A stretch of 64,000 nt of DNA from Advenella incenata (GTDB taxonomy: Bacteria; Pseudomonadota; Gammaproteobacteria; Burkholderiales; Burkholderiaceae_B), in the NCBI RefSeq assembly GCF_004217095.1, contig NZ_SHKO01000001.1:1364001-1428000 (forward strand). The letters run 5' to 3'. How positions within the stretch are numbered: the stretch's first letter is position 1; each line of letters starts with the position of its first letter. Positions 35,215 to 44,109 of this stretch are shown here, piece after piece. The position numbers and the translations under genes were made by a program. The notes below the pieces were generated by a model. The model was not told the origin of the DNA. It was given only the letters and a program-made list of their open reading frames with translations, and ran no database searches.

Positions 35215-35568
35215 ATGTCAACACCCATTACCCCGTTAAGTGACTCGCTGGCGGTGGCGCCCCAACTGGGCGCCGAAGACATGGCCGCTGTCAAGGCGGC
35301 GGGATACCGCAGCGTCATTATCAATCGTCCCGATTATGAAGGCGGCGAATCGCAGCCTGCCTCTGCCGATGTCATCAAGGCTGGTGAGCAGGCTGGTCTG
35401 ACGGTGGTGTACCAGCCTGTCGTCAGCGGCGCCATTACTCCCGAGGACGTCAAGGCTTTTCGTCAATACCTCGACACCTTACCCGCGCCAGTGCTGGCAT
35501 ACTGCCGCTCGGGTACGCGTTGCACGCATCTATACAATGCGGCCAAACAGGAAACATCGCAGTCTTAA
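35215..35568 (+). CDS. DUF442/TIGR01244 family phosphatase-sulfurtransferase-like protein
   Basis: 117 aa. The protein starts PLSDSLAVAPQLGAEDMAAV, and a CRSGTR loop at C97-R102 (YCRSGTRC) resembles the PTP/rhodanese active-site loop of the DUF442 family. The family is linked to sulfide or sulfur metabolism or to persulfide/phosphatase activity; the substrate is not known. The start ATG at 35215 follows GTGAGGAC at 8 to 9 bases. It is followed 12 bases later by a universal stress protein, so they may share a promoter. Confidence 0.75.
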   Translation: MSTPITPLSDSLAVAPQLGAEDMAAVKAAGYRSVIINRPDYEGGESQPASADVIKAGEQAGLTVVYQPVVSGAITPEDVKAFRQYLDTLPAPVLAYCRSGTRCTHLYNAAKQETSQS

Positions 35569-35579
35569 GGAGTCCCACC

Positions 35580-36047
35580 ATGTTCAATAAAATTCTTCTT
35601 CCTATCGACGGTTCGGACATTTCTGCACGGGCAGCCAATTCAGGCATTTGCTTCGCACGGCAGAACAGTGCCGAAGTTATCGCGATCAACGTGACGCAGC
35701 CGTTTTCAACATTGATCGGCTTTGACGGCATGGCGGCATCCTACGCCATTTCCGACGGCGACTATGAAGAGGCTGCGCGCAAGGAGGCCGAGTCCTATCT
35801 GAAACCGGTGCTGGATCGCGCCCAGACTGCAAATGTGAAAGCTACGTCACTCATCATTTCCAACTACAGCGTAGCTGACGGAATTGTCGAGGCCGCCAAG
35901 GAAAATGGCTGCGATCTTATTTACATCGCCAGCCACGGTCGCAGCGGGCTGTCCCGGTTGCTGCTGGGTAGCGTGACAACCAAAGTGCTGTCACTGGCCC
36001 ACACATCGGTGCTCGTGTATCGCTTGAAAGACCAAAGCAACAGTTAG
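35580..36047 (+). CDS. Universal stress protein (UspA family)
   Basis: 155 aa. The N-terminal ILLPIDGSDISARA is the Usp signature, and the C-terminal ATP-binding G-2x-G-9x-G(S/T) region reads IASHGRSGLSRLLLGSVTTK. It binds adenine nucleotide and helps survival under stress. It lies 12 bases after the DUF442 gene (ribosome site AGGAG). A frame from 35520 overlaps that gene and is rejected. Confidence 0.9.
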   Translation: MFNKILLPIDGSDISARAANSGICFARQNSAEVIAINVTQPFSTLIGFDGMAASYAISDGDYEEAARKEAESYLKPVLDRAQTANVKATSLIISNYSVADGIVEAAKENGCDLIYIASHGRSGLSRLLLGSVTTKVLSLAHTSVLVYRLKDQSNS

Positions 36048-36066
36048 TTCCTGTTTTTGGTATTGC

Positions 36067-36097
36067 GATTCGCCGGCAGGAATGCCTGCGGCGAATC
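36067..36097. terminator. Hairpin between convergent usp and histidine-kinase genes
   Basis: GATTCGCCGGCAGG-AATG-CCTGC-GGCGAATC forms a 13-bp stem with one bulged G. There is no T-tract on either side, so it may be a weak or processing hairpin rather than a rho-independent terminator. Confidence 0.4.
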
Positions 36098-36143
36098 CGC
36101 AAGTGTGCGCAGCACAGGCATGGTTGATCAGGCGATCGACTAC

Positions 36144-37466
36144 CTATGCCACCTGCAATATAAATCGCGTCATGGATGCACCTGGCTGGGTCGAGGATTC
36201 GACCCGAATAGTCCAGTGTTCAAGTTCACAAATGTGCTGCACAATGGCAAGGCCCAGTCCGCGCCGCTTCGGCGCGGCCGCAATGGCACTGCTGTTCTCG
36301 GCCATCTGCGTGTCGCGTGTGTGTCCACTATAATAACGTTCAAAAATTCTGGGCAGATCGGCCTGGGCAATGCCCTTGCCGTTGTCTTCGAAATACAGGC
36401 GCGTGCCCGATAAATAGACGGTCAGGGTCGTCGCGGCAGCATGCTCCAGGGTGTTGCGAATCAGGTTGCGCATGATCATCTGCATCGCGTAGCGATTAAC
36501 GGTCAGCACCTCGCCCGGCAGCAATTGGTTGATCAGCTGCAACTTTATATCTTCATTATCACCCGTGCTGGTGCTCCACGCATTTTCCAGGCAATCGCGC
36601 AGGTTGACCGGCTCGGGGTTTTGCCGTGCCTGTGTTTTCAGATGGACCGTACTCTCCAGCGTATCGGTGATCAGATCGACATTGCTGAGCGTACGTTTGA
36701 GCCTCATGCGGGTTTCGTCAAGCAGCAGGGTATCTTCCAGCGCAAGTTCAGCATCGGTGCGAATCGTGGTCAGCGGGGTGCGGATTTCATGATTCAGGTT
36801 TGCGGAAAATTCCTTTTCCTGCGCAATGGATTTTTCAACCTGACTCTGCATCCGGTTGAAGGCTTCGATCAGGCGTCCCACTTCGTCATTTCGACTGGGA
36901 GACAGATTCGACGCACCCGGCGCCCAGGTTGACAGGGTCTGGGTCAGGCTTTGCACCGGGTCGGTAATGCGCCTGGACACGCCGCGCGCCAGGAAGTACG
37001 ATAAACCGATGCACAGCATGCCGGCCATGATCACGATGAGAGCAAAGTCATGCACCCGTTGCTCATTGAGTGTTGCGTCGTAAAGCAGGACTGTCTTGCC
37101 CTGGTCACGGGAAAACACCAGTACATGCCAGGTATCGTCGCCCGGCTGCATAAAGTATGCACCGTCGTTCAGATTGCGCAACAGGGACGGCAGCTGGCTT
37201 TCGTCAGCGGCACTGGCAATATCCCAGCGCCTGATGGGCTGGTTCTGGCTCTCCTGCGCTCCGTTGTCGGGCCGGCTGGCCAGATGGGCATCCAGTGCAA
37301 CAATCCGGTCCTTTTCAGCCAGCAAGGTCGAATCCACCAGATTGTCTTCCATGCTGTCAAATGCCCAGAGCGAGAGCACGCACAGCGCCACGACAAAAAG
37401 CGTGACGGCGCCGGTCAGCGCCAGCGACATCCGTTGCGTCAGCGATAGCGAACCGCGGTTTTTCAT
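36144..37466 (-). CDS. Sensor histidine kinase of two-component system
   Basis: 440 aa. One TM helix near residues 18-36, a periplasmic domain of about 100 residues without a named fold, a second TM helix at about 141-160, HAMP linker 164-215, HisKA with H226 (NLNHEIRTPLTT), and the ATPase domain with N-, G1- and G2-box-like segments (NLIRNTLEH; FEDNGKGIA; GLGLAIVQHI). Together with the regulator gene it forms a coupled pair (ATGA overlap at 37463-37466). The signal sensed is unknown. Confidence 0.9.
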   Translation of the reverse strand: MKNRGSLSLTQRMSLALTGAVTLFVVALCVLSLWAFDSMEDNLVDSTLLAEKDRIVALDAHLASRPDNGAQESQNQPIRRWDIASAADESQLPSLLRNLNDGAYFMQPGDDTWHVLVFSRDQGKTVLLYDATLNEQRVHDFALIVIMAGMLCIGLSYFLARGVSRRITDPVQSLTQTLSTWAPGASNLSPSRNDEVGRLIEAFNRMQSQVEKSIAQEKEFSANLNHEIRTPLTTIRTDAELALEDTLLLDETRMRLKRTLSNVDLITDTLESTVHLKTQARQNPEPVNLRDCLENAWSTSTGDNEDIKLQLINQLLPGEVLTVNRYAMQMIMRNLIRNTLEHAAATTLTVYLSGTRLYFEDNGKGIAQADLPRIFERYYSGHTRDTQMAENSSAIAAAPKRRGLGLAIVQHICELEHWTIRVESSTQPGASMTRFILQVA

Positions 37467-38158
37467 GACTGCGCTTCCGGTTTGCCAAGGCGCCACCCGG
37501 TGCCATGCACGGTTTCAATGACATCACAATCGTGTTCGGCCAGGGCTTTGCGCAGCAAATGAATCTGGCTGCGCAGGGCATCCGATGATTTCGGGTCGTC
37601 CGCCCACAACAGGCTCTCGAAGCGCTCTTTGGTAATGACTTCACCGGGGTGTTGCAGGAAGGTGCTCAGGATATCGTAGGACTTGCGCGTCAGGTGTACC
37701 GGCACCCCCTTGATGGCGACAATATGTGAGCGCGTGTTGATCTCGATCGGGCCCCAACGTCTGACCGGGTCGGCCACATTGCCGGAGGCGCGCTTGATGA
37801 GTGCGTTGATCCGCGCTTCAAGTTCACTCAGTGAGAACGGTTTGGTCAGGTAATCATCGGTGCCCAGGGAAAAACCGGTGAGCTTGTCCTGCAAGGCATC
37901 GCGTGCAGTGAGAATCACCACCGGGGTGCTCAGCTTAGCCTGATCACGGATGTATTGCAGTACGTCAAATCCGCTTTTGCCCGGCAGCCCGAGGTCCAGA
38001 ACAACAGTATCAAAGGCATACTGGTCAAGCAGGGTAAGGGCGGCATGGCCTTCATAGGCAACATCCACCATATAGCCTTTTATTTCCAGATAGCTGCAGA
38101 CGTTGGCCGCAATACTGATTTCGTCTTCGACCAGAAGGACGCGCTTGTGGGTGCTCAT
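37463..38158 (-). CDS. OmpR/PhoB family response regulator
   Basis: 231 aa. A receiver domain with D55 as phospho-acceptor (VVLDLGLPGKSG), conserved acidic E11-D12 and the TAR segment at ILTARDALQDK, joined to a winged-helix DNA-binding domain (residues 130-231; HLTRKSYDILSTFLQHPGEV). It is translated first in the operon with the kinase. The target genes are not visible. The promoter may lie at 38207-38212 (TATAAT on the minus strand). Confidence 0.9.
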   Translation of the reverse strand: MSTHKRVLLVEDEISIAANVCSYLEIKGYMVDVAYEGHAALTLLDQYAFDTVVLDLGLPGKSGFDVLQYIRDQAKLSTPVVILTARDALQDKLTGFSLGTDDYLTKPFSLSELEARINALIKRASGNVADPVRRWGPIEINTRSHIVAIKGVPVHLTRKSYDILSTFLQHPGEVITKERFESLLWADDPKSSDALRSQIHLLRKALAEHDCDVIETVHGTGWRLGKPEAQS

Positions 38159-38213
38159 GATAGTTCCTGGAACAGGTGCTGGGGCGATACGTCCCAGATG
38201 TGCTCCATTATAG

Positions 38214-38249
38214 AAAAACGCCGCATCAAGCAGTGCTTTTTGCGGCGTT
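38214..38249 (-). terminator. Intrinsic terminator after the small MFS subunit gene
   Basis: On the minus strand AACGCCGCA (38249-38241) pairs with TGCGGCGTT (38225-38217), loop 15 bases, then a run of T (complement of AAAAA at 38214-38218). Immediately downstream is TATAAT (38212-38207), a likely -10 for the response-regulator gene. Confidence 0.75.
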
Positions 38250-38324
38250 GTCGACCAATTGGCAGGGGCCTCCCGGGATGGTCCGATTAGAGCGTAGCCC
38301 GGGTCCTGCTATGGCCAAGGCTGG

Positions 38325-38450
38325 TTACTTGAACAGGGCTGCAGCGGTGATGATGGTATTGGCCACACCCCAAATCAGCGGGATACCAACCAGAAGCCAG
38401 AAGGCCACGATCAGTCCCACTGGGGTTTTTCTTTGAGCAGTATCTTGCAT
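38325..38450 (-). CDS. MFS transporter small subunit, 41 aa
   Basis: Too short for usual ORF calling, but clear: ATG at 38450 (preceded by GGAGAGAGAAA), stop at 38325, 14 bases after the stop of the large transporter gene. Sequence MQDTAQRKTPVGLIVAFWLL... ends FK. It has one TM helix (about residues 11-29), a short turn and a second hydrophobic stretch. This is the known small-subunit arrangement of oxalate/formate-family MFS transporters. The helix could pack against the large subunit; its requirement for transport is not established here. Confidence 0.85.
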   Translation of the reverse strand: MQDTAQRKTPVGLIVAFWLLVGIPLIWGVANTIITAAALFK

Positions 38451-38464
38451 TTTCTCTCTCCGTG

Positions 38465-39865
38465 TTATTTGGCGCCGGCCGCAATCGGCTCGCCCGCAAC
38501 GCTGTCTGCCGGCATATGATGTTCGGCGGCAACTGGACGGATCATCATATTGCAGATGAACCCAATGACCAGCAACCCGGCCATCACATACATGGTGTAG
38601 ATGTAGACGTCAGACGGTGGAATGCCCATCTGCAGCTGGTAATCACGAATGTAATTGACCAGGACCGGGCCGAACACACCGGCTGCAGACCATGCCGTCA
38701 GCAGACGTCCGTGTATCCCGCCCACATAGCGGGTGCCGAAAAGATCGGCCAGATAGGCCGGGACCGTGGAGAAACCGCCACCATACATGGACAGAATCAC
38801 CAGATAGAACAGCACGAACAGGGCCACGTGACCGCCGGTGCCCATTCCCGGAACCAGCAAATACAGCACGGTGCCCAGCACAAAGAAGGTGCTGTAAGTC
38901 AGCTTGCGTCCGATATAGTCCGAGACGGTTGACCACAGGAAGCGCCCGCTCATGTTGGCTAGCGACAGCAGGCCGACGAAACCGGCTGCGGCTGCGGCGG
39001 TAATCATGCCCTGAAAGCTTTCCTGAATCATCAGCGAGGCCTGGCCAAGCACACCGATACCGGCAGTCACGTTCAGGCACAGGGCCCACCACAGCAGCCA
39101 GAATTGCGGGGTTTTGATGGCCCGGTCTATATGCACGTGGTTGCGGGAGATCATGGCGTTTTGCTGCACCGGCGGTGTCCAGCCTTCAGGCTTCCAGTCG
39201 GGCGCCGGAATGCGCACCGACAGTGCGCCAATGCACATATAGATGAAGTACACGACACCCAGCACCACGAAGGTCTCGGTCACACCCATCGATGTCTCAG
39301 ATTTAAACGTGTTCATCAGTTTCAGAGACAGTGGCGAGGCGATCATGGCGCCGCCGCCAAAACCCATGATGGCCATGCCTGTGGCCATGCCGCGCCTGTC
39401 GGGAAACCATTTGATGAGGGTGGAGACCGGCGAGACATAGCCAATGCCCAGGCCGATGCCGCCCAATACGCCGTAGCCGAAATACACCAACCACAACTGA
39501 TGCAGTTGCAGGCCCAGCGCTGCAACCAGAAAGCCGCCGCCAAAGCAGCATGCGGCAGCGAACATGGCCTTGCGTGGTCCCACTTCTTCCAGCCACTTTC
39601 CAGCAAAGGCCGCTGACAGGCCGAGAAAAACAATGGCGATACTGAAGATCCAGCCCAGTTCCGGAATGGTCCAGTCACCGGGGGCGGATTCGGAAATGCC
39701 CAGCAACTGGGTCATTGGTTTATTGAATACCGAAAAGGCATAGGCCTGTCCAATACATAGGTGAATGGCTAACGCAGCAGGCGGAACCATCCACCTGTTA
39801 AAACCCGGACCGGCTGTGATCCGCTCCTTGCTGAAGAATCCGCCACGGGTAACGGCTTGATTCAT
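38465..39865 (-). CDS. MFS transporter, oxalate:formate antiporter (OFA) family
   Basis: 466 aa with about 12 TM helices. The N-terminal PPAALAIHLCIGQAYAFSVF and the loop GYVSPVSTLIKWFPDRRGMA are OFA-family features. GGAGA precedes the ATG at 39865. Its position beside an fds operon points to formate or oxalate exchange across the inner membrane, which fits the family but is not proven for this protein. The small-subunit gene follows. Confidence 0.88.
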   Translation of the reverse strand: MNQAVTRGGFFSKERITAGPGFNRWMVPPAALAIHLCIGQAYAFSVFNKPMTQLLGISESAPGDWTIPELGWIFSIAIVFLGLSAAFAGKWLEEVGPRKAMFAAACCFGGGFLVAALGLQLHQLWLVYFGYGVLGGIGLGIGYVSPVSTLIKWFPDRRGMATGMAIMGFGGGAMIASPLSLKLMNTFKSETSMGVTETFVVLGVVYFIYMCIGALSVRIPAPDWKPEGWTPPVQQNAMISRNHVHIDRAIKTPQFWLLWWALCLNVTAGIGVLGQASLMIQESFQGMITAAAAAGFVGLLSLANMSGRFLWSTVSDYIGRKLTYSTFFVLGTVLYLLVPGMGTGGHVALFVLFYLVILSMYGGGFSTVPAYLADLFGTRYVGGIHGRLLTAWSAAGVFGPVLVNYIRDYQLQMGIPPSDVYIYTMYVMAGLLVIGFICNMMIRPVAAEHHMPADSVAGEPIAAGAK

Positions 39866-39907
39866 AGATGTCTCCTTGGATTATGGATTATGCATGGCCT
39901 GACGGCC

Positions 39908-40201
39908 TTATGGTGTAGCGGGTATGGCAGTTTGTGCAGCGGGTTTGAGTTCCGCCTTGTGGTTATTGATGGCTTCCAGTGCGAATGCTGACAGCCCTAT
40001 TTCTCCATCCTGCCCGTCAGGATGCTGTTCCAGAAATTCGAGCAGGGCAATGCGCATACGTGGCTCCCAGAACTTGCGGATATGCTCGTAGACGCTGCGC
40101 AGACCTTCTTCCCTATCGGGCAGTGCTTCGAAAAAGCCGGCAATCTGGTTTGCCATCTTGATGAGCATTGCGGTCGTGTTGAACACATGTGGAGTCGTCA
40201 T
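39908..40201 (-). CDS. fdsD: Formate dehydrogenase delta subunit FdsD
   Basis: 97 aa, small and helical. MLIKMANQIAGFFEALPDRE is the FdsD core and FWEPRMRIALLEFLE the second conserved segment. FdsD is a small subunit of the NAD-dependent formate dehydrogenase, important for assembly or activity. Its ATG overlaps the stop of fdhD by 4 bases. It is the last gene of the fdsGBA-fdhD-fdsD operon. Confidence 0.85.
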   Translation of the reverse strand: MTTPHVFNTTAMLIKMANQIAGFFEALPDREEGLRSVYEHIRKFWEPRMRIALLEFLEQHPDGQDGEIGLSAFALEAINNHKAELKPAAQTAIPATP

Positions 40202-41175
40202 AATGCCTTGCCTTTGTCCGATAATTGAAAGCGTTGTGAATGGGCGTAGATTGTAGCCTGCTGGGCGCGCGTAAAGCCCAGCAGCGTGATGCCGGTTTCT
40301 TCGGCCAGCGCGATCGCCGCCGATGTTGGCGCCGAGACCGCTGCAAGTACAGGGCAGCCAGCCATTGCGGCTTTCTGTACCATTTCAAAGCTGGCGCGGC
40401 TCGATACCAGCAGCGCGCCGTGACCGATGGGTTGGGTATCCCGTAACAGGGCGCCGATGGTTTTGTCCAGTGCGTTATGCCGACCCACGTCTTCCCGGAT
40501 GAAGGTGGGGGTGTGGCCGTTGGCGGCCACCCAGGCAGCGGCATGGGTGGCGCCGGTGTCCTGGTGCAATGGCTGTTGTTCACGCAGGGCGCCCATGGCC
40601 TTGAGCAGTTGCGCCAGTGTCAAGCCCGCCGGCACGGCGTGCAGGTTATGTTGTTGTACAGAGGAGGGGGCCAGGGCCGATGTAGCGGGGCTGACCGCGT
40701 GACTGGGCGGCGCTACGGGCGGCAGCCGGCGCACCGCTTCCAGGGTTTCAACTCCGCACAGGCCACAGGCCGTGCGTCCGGCCATTTGCCGGCGGCGCTC
40801 CTTGAGAAATTGCATGCAGGCCGGGCTGATCTGCACATGCAGAATGATGCCCAGGTCCGTGCGCTCCTGCTCGATATCACGAATGTCATCAGGAGAGCGC
40901 ACAATGCCTTCTGTCAGGCAAAAGCCCCAGGCGAAATCTTCCAGATTATCCGGTGTGGCAAGCATGACCGCATGGTTGATGCCATTGAGTTCAACGGCTA
41001 CCGGTGTTTCGACGGCAATCGCATCGCTTTCGGCTTGCGAATGCATGAGGCCGTCGTGCACGCGGGTGACCTGCAAGCGCAGACTGCGCGCCGGTGCTGC
41101 GGGCAGCGCGACCGTATCGGTCGGATCGCTGCCCTTGAGTGCGGCCGTTGAAACTGAGGTGACGACCTTGTCCAT
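40198..41175 (-). CDS. fdhD: Formate dehydrogenase accessory sulfurtransferase FdhD (FdsC)
   Basis: 325 aa. The catalytic CGLCG motif (ACGLCGVETLEA, about residues 136-147) carries the sulfur-transfer Cys. LPFSF-like SPRS regions are replaced by the family segment HNALDKTIGALLRDT, where the cofactor binds. It sulfurates the Mo-bis-MGD cofactor before insertion into formate dehydrogenase. The ATG is at 41175 (a TTG one codon upstream is less likely). It lies between fdsA and fdsD, as in Cupriavidus and Rhodobacter. Confidence 0.88.
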   Translation of the reverse strand: MDKVVTSVSTAALKGSDPTDTVALPAAPARSLRLQVTRVHDGLMHSQAESDAIAVETPVAVELNGINHAVMLATPDNLEDFAWGFCLTEGIVRSPDDIRDIEQERTDLGIILHVQISPACMQFLKERRRQMAGRTACGLCGVETLEAVRRLPPVAPPSHAVSPATSALAPSSVQQHNLHAVPAGLTLAQLLKAMGALREQQPLHQDTGATHAAAWVAANGHTPTFIREDVGRHNALDKTIGALLRDTQPIGHGALLVSSRASFEMVQKAAMAGCPVLAAVSAPTSAAIALAEETGITLLGFTRAQQATIYAHSQRFQLSDKGKAL

Positions 41176-41192
41176 CAAGAAAAATCCTGTCG

Positions 41193-44066
41193 TTAACCGG
41201 TTACCGGTGTTTCGTCCATCGTGACGCGATTTTTCAGAAGTGCACGCTGTTCACGATTGATTTCGGACCACTTGTGTTGCCAGGCCGACGGTTGCGTGAC
41301 ACGTGTTACTTGCACGGCGGTTACCTTGTACTCGGGGCAATTGGTGGCCCAGTCCGAGTTGTCGGTGGTGACCACGTTCGCGCCTGATTCAGGGAAGTGG
41401 AAGGTGGTGTAGACGACGCCTGGCTGAACCCGCGTGGTGACATCGGCCCGCAATACCGTTTCGCCGGCGCGGCTCTGGATGCCCACCCAGTCGCCCTGGC
41501 TGATGCCGCGATCTTCGGCGTCAACCGGATGAATTTCCAACACGTCTTCCGAATGCCACGCCACATTCGGGGTTCTGCGCGTTTGCGCACCCACGTTGTA
41601 CTGCGACAGAATCCGGCCAGTGGTAAAGAGTAGTGGAAATTTGCGCGTGCTTCTTTCGTCCGTCGGGATGTATTTTGTAATCATGAACTTGCCTTTGCCG
41701 CGTACGAACTCGTCAATATGCATGATCGGCGTGCCTTCGGGCGCCAGATCGTTGCACGGCCACTGCACGCTGCCCATTTTTGTGATGAGATCGAATGAGA
41801 CGCCGGTGAACGTTGGCGTTAGCGCCGCGATTTCGTCCATGATTTCCGACGGATGGTTGTAGTCCATGGGGTAGCCCAGGGCATTGGACAAGGCGCAGGT
41901 AATCTCCCAGTCTGCCATGCCGCTGGCCGGTTCCATAACCTTGCGTACCCGTGAAATACGACGTTCCGCGTTGGTAAAGGTGCCGTCTTTTTCCAGGAAG
42001 GTTGAGCCGGGCAGGAATACATGGGCGTACTTGGCGGTTTCGTTCAGGAAAATATCCTGGATCACCACGCACTCCATGGCCGACAGCGATGCGGCCACGT
42101 GTTGGGTATTCGGATCCGATTGCACAATGTCTTCACCCTGGCAGTACAGCCCCTTGAAGGTGCCTTCCAGCGCGGCATCAAACATATTCGGAATGCGCAG
42201 GCCGGGTTCTGGCTGCAGGGTGACGTTCCAGGCTTTTTCAAAGTCGTGACGGGTTACATCATCGGAAATATGGCGATAGCCGGGCAGCTCGTGCGGGAAC
42301 GAACCCATGTCGCAGGAACCCTGCACGTTGTTCTGGCCGCGCAGTGGATTGACGCCCACGCCTTCGCGTCCGATATTGCCGGTGGCCATGGCCAGGTTGG
42401 CGATGGCCATCACTGTGGTGGAACCCTGGCTGTGTTCGGTCACGCCCAGCCCGTAGTATATGGAGCCGTTGCCGCCGGTGGCAAAAAGCCTGGCTGCACC
42501 GCGGATCTGCTCGGCCGGAACGCCAGTTTCAGCTTGCATCGCTTCAGGAGAGTTTTCCGGCAGGCTGACAAAATCAAGCCATTCTTTGAATGCTTTTTCT
42601 TCGCAGCGCTCGCGGACAAAGTCCAGATTGACCAGGTTTTCCGTGGCAATCACATGTGACATGGCCGACAGCAGCGCGACGTTGGTGCCCGGGCGCACCT
42701 GCAAATGGTAATCGGCGCGAACGTGCGGGGAGCTGACCAGCTCGGTCTGGCGCGGATCGATGACAATCAGGCGCGCGCCCTGGCGCAGCCGCTTTTTCAG
42801 GCGCGACGCAAAGACAGGGTGTGCGGCGCTTGGGTTGGCGCCCATGACGATAACCACATCGGTGAACATTACGGAATCGAAGGTCTGCGTACCGGCCGAT
42901 TCACCCAGCGTAGACTTCAGGCCATAGCCGGTGGGCGAATGGCAGACGCGGGCGCAGGTGTCCACATTATTGGTATTGAAGGCGGCGCGCACCAGTTTTT
43001 GCACCAGCCAGGTTTCTTCGTTGGTGCAGCGGGACGAGGTGATGCCGCCCACGGAATCACGTCCGTATTTGCCTTGCAGACGTTTGAATTCGCTGGCTGC
43101 GTAGCCAATGGCTTCGTCCCATGATACTTCGGTCCATGGGTCGGAGATGCTTTTGCGGATCATGGGTTTGGTAATGCGTTCTTTGTGGGTGGTGTAGCCC
43201 CAGGCAAAACGTCCCTTGACGCAGGAGTGACCGCGGTTGGCCTTGCCATCTTTCCATGGCGTCATGCGCACCACAGTCTCGCCTTTCATTTCAGCCTTGA
43301 AGGCGCAGCCCACACCACAATAGGCGCAGGTCGTGATGACCGAATGATCGGCCTGGCCCAGTTCGATAATGCTTTTGTCTTCCAGTGTTGCGGTCGGGCA
43401 GGCCTGTACGCAGGCGCCGCAGGACACACATTCGCTGTCCATGAACGGCTGGTCCTGGCCGGCCGATACGCGCGAGGCAAATCCTTTACCGGAAATGGTC
43501 AGGGCAAAAGTGCCTTGGGTTTCCTCGCAGGCGCGAACGCAGCGGTTGCAGACAATGCACTTGCTGGGATCATAAGTGAAATAAGGGTTGGACTCGTCCT
43601 TCTGGTCCTGCAGGTGATTGGCGCCTTCGTAGCCGTAGCGCACGTTGCGCAATCCGACCACACCTGCCATATCCTGCAATTCACAATCGCCATTGGACGG
43701 GCAGGTCAGGCAATCGAGCGGGTGGTCGGAAATATACAATTCCATGACGCCGCGCCGCAGTTGATGCAGCTTGGGTGTTTCGGTGCGGATGACCATGCCT
43801 TGCTCTACCGGCGTGGTACAGGAGGCCGGGTAACCGCGTCGGCCTTCAATTTCCACCAGGCACAAACGGCATGAGCCGAAGGCTTCAATGCTGTCGGTGG
43901 CGCACAGTTTGGGAATGTTGACGCCGTTGAGCGCAGCCGCGCGCATGACCGATGTGCCTTCGGGCACCGATATGTCGTAACCGTCAATCGTGACGGTAAT
44001 CAGCGTGTCGGAGGTGACTTCGGGTGTACCCAGATCGGTATCACGTTTGACGACGGTTTCTAACAT
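41193..44066 (-). CDS. fdsA: NAD-dependent formate dehydrogenase alpha subunit FdsA (Mo-bis-MGD)
   Basis: 957 aa from the ATG at 44066 (AAGGAG upstream; the frame to 44147 is not needed). Fe-S ligands: [2Fe-2S] Cys at about 55, 66, 69 and 83, a [4Fe-4S] with His (HPLDCLTCPSNGDC), two ferredoxin-type clusters (CIVCNRCVRAC; CVSCGACVQACP), then CAYCGVGC before the molybdopterin domain. The active-site pair is C375-H376 (CARVCHSPTG), where the Cys replaces Sec of E. coli FdhF. It oxidises formate to CO2; electrons pass through the clusters to FdsB. The enzyme is cytosolic. Confidence 0.93.
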   Translation of the reverse strand: MLETVVKRDTDLGTPEVTSDTLITVTIDGYDISVPEGTSVMRAAALNGVNIPKLCATDSIEAFGSCRLCLVEIEGRRGYPASCTTPVEQGMVIRTETPKLHQLRRGVMELYISDHPLDCLTCPSNGDCELQDMAGVVGLRNVRYGYEGANHLQDQKDESNPYFTYDPSKCIVCNRCVRACEETQGTFALTISGKGFASRVSAGQDQPFMDSECVSCGACVQACPTATLEDKSIIELGQADHSVITTCAYCGVGCAFKAEMKGETVVRMTPWKDGKANRGHSCVKGRFAWGYTTHKERITKPMIRKSISDPWTEVSWDEAIGYAASEFKRLQGKYGRDSVGGITSSRCTNEETWLVQKLVRAAFNTNNVDTCARVCHSPTGYGLKSTLGESAGTQTFDSVMFTDVVIVMGANPSAAHPVFASRLKKRLRQGARLIVIDPRQTELVSSPHVRADYHLQVRPGTNVALLSAMSHVIATENLVNLDFVRERCEEKAFKEWLDFVSLPENSPEAMQAETGVPAEQIRGAARLFATGGNGSIYYGLGVTEHSQGSTTVMAIANLAMATGNIGREGVGVNPLRGQNNVQGSCDMGSFPHELPGYRHISDDVTRHDFEKAWNVTLQPEPGLRIPNMFDAALEGTFKGLYCQGEDIVQSDPNTQHVAASLSAMECVVIQDIFLNETAKYAHVFLPGSTFLEKDGTFTNAERRISRVRKVMEPASGMADWEITCALSNALGYPMDYNHPSEIMDEIAALTPTFTGVSFDLITKMGSVQWPCNDLAPEGTPIMHIDEFVRGKGKFMITKYIPTDERSTRKFPLLFTTGRILSQYNVGAQTRRTPNVAWHSEDVLEIHPVDAEDRGISQGDWVGIQSRAGETVLRADVTTRVQPGVVYTTFHFPESGANVVTTDNSDWATNCPEYKVTAVQVTRVTQPSAWQHKWSEINREQRALLKNRVTMDETPVTG

Positions 44067-44109
44067 TGGAAGCTCCTTGCCTGTTGCGGCAGCGGATAAA
44101 TTTCTTGGT

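Noticed and set aside
36056-36100. Possible attachment site or repeat around the hairpin at 36067
   Set aside because: The repeat is single and has no neighbouring integrase or second copy; it is more simply a convergent-gene hairpin.
43185-43874. 229-codon frame on the plus strand
   Set aside because: It is antisense to fdsA; the protein has no fold-like features and fdsA is certain.
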